DNA from: Candidatus Omnitrophota bacterium
GTDB lineage: Bacteria; Omnitrophota; Gorgyraeia; Gygaellales; Profunditerraquicolaceae
Assembly (NCBI GenBank): GCA_028714595.1
Contig: JAQTMD010000104.1
Coordinates: 1-5,686, forward strand
DNA: 5,686 nt
Reading direction: 5' to 3'
Shown: positions 1 through 4,295 of the stretch, piece by piece
Layout of the letters: every line of letters begins with the position of its first letter
How positions within the stretch are numbered: the first letter of the stretch is position 1
Program-made: the position numbers and the translations under genes
Notes under the pieces: model-generated
Told to the model about the DNA's origin: nothing
Seen by the model: only the letters and a program-made list of their open reading frames with translations
The model's database searches: none

Positions 1-263
1 CGTTTTTTGTCGCTGATCACGATGTATTGACGTCGGGAGAGATCCTGGCTTTGCTTGCCGAAGGCGTGCACGCGCCCCGGCCGCTTGTCTTGTCCGGGCC
101 GGTGACCTCGGCGTTGGCGAAGCTGCCGTACGTCGGTCAAAAAGTCGCGATGTTCCTCAAGGACAGGGTCTACGATGTTGCCGGATTGGAGAGACTGGGT
201 CTGCGTGCGCGTATGAGCGCGCGGGAGGCGTTGTTGAGGACAGCGGCATATTACCGTTCGTGA
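1..263 (+). CDS. C-terminal end of an NAD-dependent nucleotide-sugar epimerase/dehydratase (5' partial)
   Basis: The reading frame is open from the window edge (first full codon at 3) to a TGA at 261-263, giving 86 residues. It begins FFVADHDVLTSGEIL and ends LLRTAAYYRS. This matches the end of extended short-chain dehydrogenase/reductase proteins acting on nucleotide sugars: a short strand plus helix (D-x-x-L-T-x-x-E-I), a Pro-rich turn (APRPL), and a closing segment in which an L-G-L/W-x-x-x-x-S-x-x-E-A-L helix precedes a T-A-x-Y-Y tail. The Rossmann fold, the glycine motif and the catalytic Tyr-x-x-x-Lys would lie upstream, outside the window, so substrate and activity cannot be judged. 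The family makes precursors for O-antigen, capsule or glycan, acting in the cytoplasm. Its 3' end overlaps the convergent methyltransferase gene by 13 bp with no terminator hairpin visible between them. A TTG at 27 is only an internal codon. Confidence 0.7.
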   Translation, partial: FFVADHDVLTSGEILALLAEGVHAPRPLVLSGPVTSALAKLPYVGQKVAMFLKDRVYDVAGLERLGLRARMSAREALLRTAAYYRS

Positions 264-1336
264 GTCGAGAGCTTGCGGAAAATCCGCGCGTTCGAGTCGA
301 TGTTTTCGAAAAAGCCCGGTTCAATCCAGAGCGATTCCGATTTGCCCATGATCAGGTATCCGCCGACTTTGAGAGAGGAGTGGAATTTGACGAGGAGCTG
401 CCGCTGCAGGTCGCGATTAAAATAGATGAAGACATTGCGGCAGACGATAAGGTCCGTATCTTTCGGGAAATTGCCCGAAGTCAAATCTACGTAATCGACA
501 TTCACCATCCGTTTGAGTTCTTCTTTTACCGCGAATTTGCCCTCCGTCAGTTCAAAATACCTCGCCAGGAGCTTCGTGTCTATGTTCTTGACGCTGTCTT
601 TGGCGTAGACTGCTTTTTTTGCCGCGAGCAAACAGGCCTTGTCGATGTCAGTGGCGGTGATCTGAACGCTCAATGACGCCTGGACCGAGCGCAGCGCCTC
701 TTTGAGCATCAGGGCTATCGAGTACGGCTCTTCGCCGCAGGCGCAGCCCGCGGACCAGACGTGTATCCGGGGATCCCCTGTCTGTTGTTTGATTCGGATG
801 AGGTTCTCGAAGAGGTACTGGATCGTTACCCATACCGGCGGGTCGCGCAGGAATTCCGAGACATTGATGCACAGCGTCTCGAAAAGCTTGTCGTATTCCT
901 GGGGTTTACGGCCGAGGAATTTGATATACTCGGCGTAGGAAGGGACATCGTTCTTCTGGAGGCGCAGGGCGATCCGGCGTTTGAGCAGTTCCGTATGGTA
1001 ATTGCGCAGGTCAAGTCCCCGCTCGGCGTATATCCTTTGCATCAGCCGTTTGAATTCCTTTTTCTTGTCTTCGTGGACCGGGTGCGGCGGCCTGTCGCTT
1101 ACCCGATCTATGGCGTGGATGACCAGACGGTTGATGTCCCGTGCGTACGTTTCTTTGACCTTCTCGGGCGTCGTATCCGCCAGCGGGAGATTCAGTCCCA
1201 AGAGGCCATTGATGGCCAGCTTGAGCATGGAATCTTTGCACTCGGGACAGGTACAGATATCGTAGCGCAGGGAGAGGGACTGCCTGAGAAGTTGGTCTGT
1301 TATCTCCTGGACGAGCGTAAGGACTTGGGCATCCAT
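251..1336 (-). CDS. cheR: ComFB-CheR fusion: CheR-type protein-glutamate methyltransferase with N-terminal ComFB-like domain (distal, intact copy)
   Basis: 361 residues, ATG at 1336, TAA at 253-251. Residues 1-85 resemble ComFB: a helix, then C28-x-C30-x-x-C33 (RYDICTCPEC), two helices, and a closing PPH at 83-85. Residues about 90-170 are the CheR N-terminal helical domain (ELLKRRIALRL, then INVSEFLRDP). Residues about 190-355 are the SAM-binding Rossmann domain: WSAGCACGEEPYS at 194-206, ATDID at 228-232, CRNVFIYF at 299-306, and GGYLIMGKSESL at 325-336. CheR enzymes methylate glutamates of chemoreceptors using SAM; PilK plays this role in pilus chemosensory systems. No receptor, CheA or CheB gene is in the window, so the substrate is unknown. 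The ComFB part is degenerate: the YVTTE stretch present in the upstream paralogue is absent. The gene is probably co-transcribed with that paralogue (37 nt between stop and start codons) and has its own GAGGGA ribosome site. Confidence 0.88.
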   Translation of the reverse strand: MDAQVLTLVQEITDQLLRQSLSLRYDICTCPECKDSMLKLAINGLLGLNLPLADTTPEKVKETYARDINRLVIHAIDRVSDRPPHPVHEDKKKEFKRLMQRIYAERGLDLRNYHTELLKRRIALRLQKNDVPSYAEYIKFLGRKPQEYDKLFETLCINVSEFLRDPPVWVTIQYLFENLIRIKQQTGDPRIHVWSAGCACGEEPYSIALMLKEALRSVQASLSVQITATDIDKACLLAAKKAVYAKDSVKNIDTKLLARYFELTEGKFAVKEELKRMVNVDYVDLTSGNFPKDTDLIVCRNVFIYFNRDLQRQLLVKFHSSLKVGGYLIMGKSESLWIEPGFFENIDSNARIFRKLSTHER

Positions 1337-1342
1337 AGCGGT

Positions 1343-1348
1343 TCCCTC
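1343..1348 (-). promoter_or_regulatory. Ribosome binding site of the distal ComFB-CheR gene
   Basis: On the minus strand GAGGGA lies 6 nt before the ATG at 1336. It supports that start and shows that the distal methyltransferase is translated independently of the interrupted gene upstream. Confidence 0.55.
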
Positions 1349-1372
1349 GGTGGCTGCGTCCGGCGGGCAGTA

Positions 1373-1546
1373 CTAAATTTTGGCAGCGTTCTTTTTACGG
1401 AAGATGCGTTCTTCGAGGTGGATATCTTCGAAAATGTGCCTGGCCTCGCTGATGAGGGTCTCTGATTTACCCATCACCAGGTACCCGCCGTTTTTGAGCG
1501 AGTTGTAAAACTTCATCAGCAGCTGGTCCTGCAGGCTGCGGTTGAA
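1373..1546 (-). pseudogene. Detached C-terminal remnant of the truncated cheR paralogue
   Basis: Reading on in the same frame past the amber at 1549-1547 gives 57 residues starting FNRSLQDQLLMKFYNSL, then GGYLVMGKSETL, and ending IFRKKNAAKI before a TAG at 1375-1373. These match residues 306-355 of the intact neighbour (FNRDLQRQLLVKFHSSL, GGYLIMGKSESL, ARIFRK). The segment is therefore the true end of the upstream gene and not a separate gene; it has no start codon or ribosome site of its own. Its full conservation suggests that the amber is recent, is suppressed, or is a base-call error. The final TAG is in frame with the ATG of the next gene, 12 codons further on. Confidence 0.8.
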
Positions 1547-2473
1547 CTAGATGAAGACATTGCGGCAAAAAACGATATCCACGTTCTGCTTGTGCTCCGG
1601 GCCGGTCAAATCGAGGTAGCCGAAATTAATCATCTGCCGGATCTCTTTCTTGACGCAGTAACCGCCGTCTTCATAATCAAAATACTTCGCCAGGAGCGTC
1701 TTGTCAACGTTTTTCAGGAATTGTTTCGTATAGGCGCCTTTCTGGGCGGTCTTCAGGCTTTTGTCGTCGACGTCGGTCCCGTATATCTCCACGCGAAAAT
1801 CAGCGAGCAGGTCCCCGAACGTTTCCTTGAGGAGGATCGCGATGGAGTAGGGCTCTTCCCCGTCTGCGCAGCCGGCTGACCAGATGCAGATAAAGGGATT
1901 ATGCTCCTCTTTTTTTTCCTGGATGATCTTCTTGAGGACGCCGGCGACTTTGTGCCAGACTTCAGGGTCCCTGAAGAACTCCGAGACGTTGATGCACAGC
2001 GTCTCAAAGAGCCTGTCGTATTCCGAGGGGTCGTTCATCAGCGTGCGCAGGTAATCGGAGTAAGTCGAGATGCCGGTCGAACGCAGCCTGATGGCGACGC
2101 GGCGTTTCAGGAGTTCCTGGTGGTAATGGCTGAAATCAAGGCCGCGATCCTCCTTGATCTTATCCAGGAGCAGATGGAAGATTTTGCTTTTATCTTCTTT
2201 CAGCTCGTGGCGCGGTTTTTTACTGATCGTATCGATGGCCTCGATGATGGCGCGGGCGATGGCTGCCTGATGCTCCACGCGGCTTTGCTGGATGATGGTG
2301 TGCAGCGCCCCCTGTTCGGTCGTCACGTATTTGGCAGGCACCCGCGAGAGGACAAAGGCAAGCATGTCGTTCCTGCATATCGGGCAGGTGCAGATATCGT
2401 AGCGCAGGGTAAGGGCACTGTTCAAATAGTCCCGCGCAAGGTCTTCTATGATGTTGCGCAGCTTTCCGGCCAT
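1547..2473 (-). CDS. cheR: ComFB-CheR fusion, promoter-proximal paralogue, truncated by an in-frame amber codon
   Basis: 308 residues from ATG 2473 to a TAG at 1549-1547. The protein aligns along its length with the downstream methyltransferase. Residues 1-89 form a well-preserved ComFB domain: C28-x-C30-x-x-C33 (RYDICTCPIC), VPAKYVTTEQG at 45-55, and KKPRH at 85-89. The CheR helical domain follows (ELLKRRVAIRL about 120-130, INVSEFFRDP 161-170), then the SAM site WSAGCADGEEPYS at 198-210 and GTDVDD at 232-237. The frame stops right after CRNVFI, where the paralogue has the conserved Tyr (TAT codon) of RNVFIYF. The missing 57 residues are encoded in the same frame just downstream, so a single base change separates this from a full 366-residue protein. 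Without them the last Rossmann strands and the GKSE motif are lost, so the truncated product is unlikely to be a folded methyltransferase, although its ComFB domain could still work. A sequencing error is an alternative. The GTG at 2488 is rejected as start because the Shine-Dalgarno AAAGGAG runs into it. Confidence 0.8.
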   Translation of the reverse strand: MAGKLRNIIEDLARDYLNSALTLRYDICTCPICRNDMLAFVLSRVPAKYVTTEQGALHTIIQQSRVEHQAAIARAIIEAIDTISKKPRHELKEDKSKIFHLLLDKIKEDRGLDFSHYHQELLKRRVAIRLRSTGISTYSDYLRTLMNDPSEYDRLFETLCINVSEFFRDPEVWHKVAGVLKKIIQEKKEEHNPFICIWSAGCADGEEPYSIAILLKETFGDLLADFRVEIYGTDVDDKSLKTAQKGAYTKQFLKNVDKTLLAKYFDYEDGGYCVKKEIRQMINFGYLDLTGPEHKQNVDIVFCRNVFI

Positions 2474-2487
2474 GTTTACAAAACACA

Positions 2488-2494
2488 CTCCTTT
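2488..2494 (-). promoter_or_regulatory. Ribosome binding site of the proximal ComFB-CheR gene
   Basis: On the minus strand AAAGGAG at 2494-2488 is a strong Shine-Dalgarno. Its last G is the first base of an in-frame GTG, which therefore cannot be the start. The next in-frame start is ATG at 2473, a spacing of 14 nt, longer than the usual 5-9. The ATG start also lines up residue for residue with the paralogue (Cys at 28, 30 and 33 in both). Confidence 0.6.
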
Positions 2495-2503
2495 CTACCA
2501 TCC

Positions 2504-2531
2504 AGTATAGCAAATAGTTGCGAAATTTAAA
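2504..2531 (-). promoter_or_regulatory. Candidate promoter for the ComFB-CheR pair
   Basis: On the minus strand there is a -35-like TTTAAA at 2531-2526, a 16-nt spacer, and a -10 TATACT at 2509-2504. A TG one base before the -10 (TGCTATACT) forms an extended -10. Transcription would begin near 2497, leaving a leader of about 24 nt that starts just before the AAAGGAG site. This is a sigma-70-type pattern match by eye, without experimental support. Confidence 0.5.
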
Positions 2532-2540
2532 GAAATTTCT
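2522..2540. promoter_or_regulatory. Inverted repeat in the divergent promoter region, candidate operator
   Basis: GAAATTT at 2522-2528 and AAATTTC at 2533-2539 form a perfect 7-bp inverted repeat around a 4-nt AAAG spacer. The right part, AGAAATTTCT at 2531-2540, is also a perfect 10-bp palindrome by itself. The element covers the -35-like box of the minus-strand promoter and touches that of the plus-strand promoter, so one bound regulator could control both directions. The MerR-type domain encoded by the adjacent plus-strand gene is an obvious candidate ligand, but this is inference. AT-rich palindromes can also arise by chance. Confidence 0.4.
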
Positions 2541-2567
2541 TGCTTTCCCGGACAATGATGGTAAAAT
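2540..2567 (+). promoter_or_regulatory. Candidate promoter for the minor-pilin operon
   Basis: A -35-like TTGCTT at 2540-2545, a 16-nt spacer, and a -10-like TAAAAT at 2562-2567 lie in an AT-rich stretch upstream of the first pilin gene. Transcription would start around 2574, leaving a leader of about 30 nt. The match to consensus is moderate; the AT-rich run through 2590 could hide alternatives. Confidence 0.4.
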
Positions 2568-2593
2568 ATACGCAAATATTATTAAGATATATC

Positions 2594-2598
2594 AGGAG
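2594..2598 (+). promoter_or_regulatory. Ribosome binding site for the full-length MerR-prepilin fusion
   Basis: AGGAG lies 7 nt before the GTG at 2606. This is a good Shine-Dalgarno and shows that the MerR-type segment is meant to be translated. Confidence 0.6.
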
Positions 2599-2605
2599 AT
2601 TTTAG

Positions 2606-3250
2606 GTGAAAATTTACCGTCCGGCACAGGTGGCCGGGAAGCTCGGTATTTCCAAACAGACCCTGTTGCGCTATGAAAAGCAAGGGATTTTTCCCCGTTC
2701 ACGGCGCAACCATATAAATTCCTGGCGGGAGTATACCGGAGAAGACGTGAAAAAGATGAGGGATGTCTTGAGCCGGGGGTTCACGATCATTGAAGCGGTG
2801 ATGATTATCGTCATCGTCGCGATCATGGCGCTGGTCGCCGTACCGCGTATCGCGAGTTTTCACGTTGTGAAGCTGGCAGGAGCCGCCAAAAAGCTCAGCA
2901 CGGACATCCAATACGTCCAGCAGATCGCGGTCTCGCGGCACACCTCCACCCGCGTTATTTTCTCTTCCGGAAACGAAACGTATGCGGCGTACGAAGAATA
3001 CCCGCAGGGAAACAACACCTGGCAGTACCTCAGGGACCCGTTCACGCAGGCGCCCCTGGTGATGGATTACCGTAACGATCCGCAGTACCGCGGCGTCAAC
3101 ATCTCCGTCGTCAATTTCAATTCCAGCAGCATCCTCGTATTCGATTGGCTCGGCGCCGTCAGCGCAGGCGGTTACGTGAATCTTTCGTATCAGGACAACG
3201 GCAAAACGGTGATTGTTTCGCCCAACACCGGTAAAGTGAGGGTGCAGTGA
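2606..3250 (+). CDS. MerR-type HTH domain fused to a FimT/GspH-like minor prepilin
   Basis: 214 residues, GTG start, TGA at 3248-3250. Residues 4-55 form a complete small MerR-type winged-helix DNA-binding domain: YRPAQVAGKLGISKQTLLRYEKQG, the wing around 31-40, then WREYTGEDVKKMRDVL, comparable in size to BldC-like proteins. It runs straight into a class III signal: SRG58|FTIIE with Glu at mature position 5 (E63), a hydrophobic helix at about 59-80, and PRI. The mature 156 residues look like FimT/GspH: a helix (AKKLSTDIQYVQQIAVSRH), then beta segments ending SPNTGKVRVQ. Such minor pilins prime pilus assembly and can bind DNA in competence systems. The domain combination is odd because a cytoplasmic regulator domain would be released or retained by prepilin peptidase. 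An internal GTG at 2747 could give a conventional 11-residue leader. It is the first gene of a four-gene pilin operon and overlaps the next start codon. Confidence 0.85.
   Translation: MKIYRPAQVAGKLGISKQTLLRYEKQGIFPRSRRNHINSWREYTGEDVKKMRDVLSRGFTIIEAVMIIVIVAIMALVAVPRIASFHVVKLAGAAKKLSTDIQYVQQIAVSRHTSTRVIFSSGNETYAAYEEYPQGNNTWQYLRDPFTQAPLVMDYRNDPQYRGVNISVVNFNSSSILVFDWLGAVSAGGYVNLSYQDNGKTVIVSPNTGKVRVQ
2738..2749 (+). promoter_or_regulatory. Possible internal translation start giving a conventional prepilin
   Basis: Inside the MerR-type segment, GGAG at 2738-2741 lies 5 nt before an in-frame GTG at 2747-2749. Initiation there would give MKKMRDVLSRG followed by the cleavage point and FTIIE. That is a typical short, basic prepilin leader of 11 residues. 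An ATG at 2756 is a further in-frame option. The arrangement suggests two products from one gene, but it is only a sequence pattern. Confidence 0.4.
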
Positions 3251-3777
3251 GCAGAGCGTCAAGCCGCGGTGTCACGCTTATGGAGATGGTGGCAGTGCTG
3301 GTCGTCGCCGGGATCGCCATCCCGGTCCTGTTGACGATGTGGTCGACCATCTCCTGGCAGGCCGTGCGGTCCGAGGGCGTTTCCGACGCCTCGTTTTATG
3401 CCCAGGGGCTTATGGAGGAGGTCCTCTCAAAGTCGTATGACCAGAACGAAGCGGAGCCGTGGTCCCGGAACCTCGGCGTTGACAGCGGTGAGAATGCCGG
3501 TAATGCCTCCACCTTCAACGATGTCGACGACTATGTCAACGCGACCGATCCGCGCATCACCGCGCCCGCACCGTCGTACCGGCGCCGGGCGCGCGTGGAG
3601 TACGTGATCCTGAATTCGACGAACACCTGGCAGGCGTGCGCGTCCGTCAACTGCCAGGATACGACCACCTGCGCGACCTGCAACGAATGCTGTTATAAAC
3701 GCATCACCGTCAATGTCTGGAGGACCGACAGGGTCCCGACGAACGTCTCAATGGCGACGATCGTCGCGGCATACTAA
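3247..3777 (+). CDS. PilV/MshD-like minor prepilin with a cysteine-rich cluster
   Basis: 176 residues, GTG start at 3247 overlapping the TGA of the previous gene (GTGA), preceded by GAGGG at 3238-3242; TAA at 3775-3777. The class III signal is MSRASSRG8|VTLME with the Glu at mature position 5 (E13), followed by a hydrophobic helix to about residue 31 and a helix containing AQGLMEEVLS. The latter is typical of PilV/MshD-type minor pilins, which sit at the pilus tip or initiation complex in the inner membrane and periplasm. The rest is poorly conserved. Unusual is a cluster of six cysteines at 131, 136, 142, 145, 148 and 149, followed by a short beta-rich tail. These could form disulfides or bind a metal. 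Four N-x-S/T sequons are present. Position two in the operon fits PilV. The assignment rests on the N-terminus and gene order. Confidence 0.8.
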   Translation: MSRASSRGVTLMEMVAVLVVAGIAIPVLLTMWSTISWQAVRSEGVSDASFYAQGLMEEVLSKSYDQNEAEPWSRNLGVDSGENAGNASTFNDVDDYVNATDPRITAPAPSYRRRARVEYVILNSTNTWQACASVNCQDTTTCATCNECCYKRITVNVWRTDRVPTNVSMATIVAAY

Positions 3778-3782
3778 AAGCT

Positions 3783-4286
3783 GTGAGCGGCCGGATGCTT
3801 TCGAAAAAAGGTTTGACCCTGATAGAGCTCGTGATGACGATCGTCCTGGTGGGGATCCTGGTGGGGGTCACCGCGCTGTCCATCAGAGAGGTCATCGGCC
3901 TGTACGATTTCTGGTCGTTCCGCTCCGAGACCGTTTCGCAGGCCCGGCTTTCACTCTCGCGCATGGTCCGTGAGATCCGCCAGGTCAACAATGAAACTTC
4001 GTTTCTGGCCGTCGACCGTTCGCGCCTGCAATTCAATGACACGACGGGCGCAACAATAGAGTATCGGACTAACGGCACTGACTTGATGCGAAATGCCGAC
4101 ATCCTGGCGACGGGGGTCAGGAACCTGACCTTCAGTTACTATGACCAGAACATGACGCTTTTGACGCCGATGCCGTTAGACGAGGGCAACAGGTCGCTCA
4201 TCTACCTCATCGGGATTTTTCTGGATATCGCTTCGGGAGACCAAAATCGCAGCCTCCAGACTCTGATCGGGCCGCGCAATATCTAA
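3783..4286 (+). CDS. PilW/GspJ-like minor prepilin
   Basis: 167 residues from GTG 3783 to TAA 4284-4286, starting 5 nt after the previous stop. The class III signal is SKKG10|LTLIE with Glu at mature position 5 (E15), then a hydrophobic helix to about residue 32. The following segment (VSQARLSLSRMVREIRQ) is the amphipathic N-terminal helix typical of PilW/GspJ-type minor pilins. The remaining part is beta-rich, with the pattern RSRLQFNDTTGATIEYR, then ILATGVRNLTFSYYD, common in this family. It would act in the pilus initiation or tip complex. No strong ribosome site precedes GTG 3783; ATG at 3795 (residue 5) would leave a 6-residue leader and is an equally possible start. Translational coupling to the previous gene is likely. 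Seven of its ten asparagines are in N-x-S/T sequons. Confidence 0.8.
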   Translation: MSGRMLSKKGLTLIELVMTIVLVGILVGVTALSIREVIGLYDFWSFRSETVSQARLSLSRMVREIRQVNNETSFLAVDRSRLQFNDTTGATIEYRTNGTDLMRNADILATGVRNLTFSYYDQNMTLLTPMPLDEGNRSLIYLIGIFLDIASGDQNRSLQTLIGPRNI

Positions 4287-4290
4287 AGGG
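4285..4290 (+). promoter_or_regulatory. Ribosome binding site of the PilX-like gene
   Basis: AAAGGG at 4285-4290 overlaps the stop of the previous gene and lies 5 nt before ATG 4296. It fixes the start of the PilX-like gene and shows tight packing of the operon. Confidence 0.5.
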
Positions 4291-4295
4291 ACGCC

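Noticed and set aside
27..263. Separate small gene starting at TTG 27
   Set aside because: The frame is open upstream to the window edge and the upstream residues fit the epimerase family, so this is the end of a larger gene.
260..676. 138-codon plus-strand open frame just after the epimerase stop
   Set aside because: It mirrors the C-terminal CheR Rossmann domain on the other strand and shows no family features.
761..1465. 234-codon plus-strand open frame
   Set aside because: It is antisense to the intact ComFB-CheR gene, has no ribosome site and no recognisable domain. The minus strand gives a clear family match.
1373..2473. The two methyltransferase halves as proof of amber recoding to an amino acid
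   Set aside because: The amber position corresponds to Tyr, a second TAG ends the gene at the family-typical length, and a ribosome site precedes the next ATG. A point mutation or base-call error is simpler.
2474..2488. GTG 2488 as start of the upstream methyltransferase
   Set aside because: The Shine-Dalgarno AAAGGAG ends on the first base of this GTG, leaving no spacer; ATG 2473 fits the paralogue alignment.
1901..2530. 209-codon plus-strand open frame
   Set aside because: It is antisense to the conserved ComFB and CheR domains of the upstream paralogue and runs into its promoter; a composition shadow.
2699..3262. 187-codon minus-strand open frame
   Set aside because: It lies opposite the MerR-prepilin fusion; His/Asp/Arg-rich low-quality translation with no motif.
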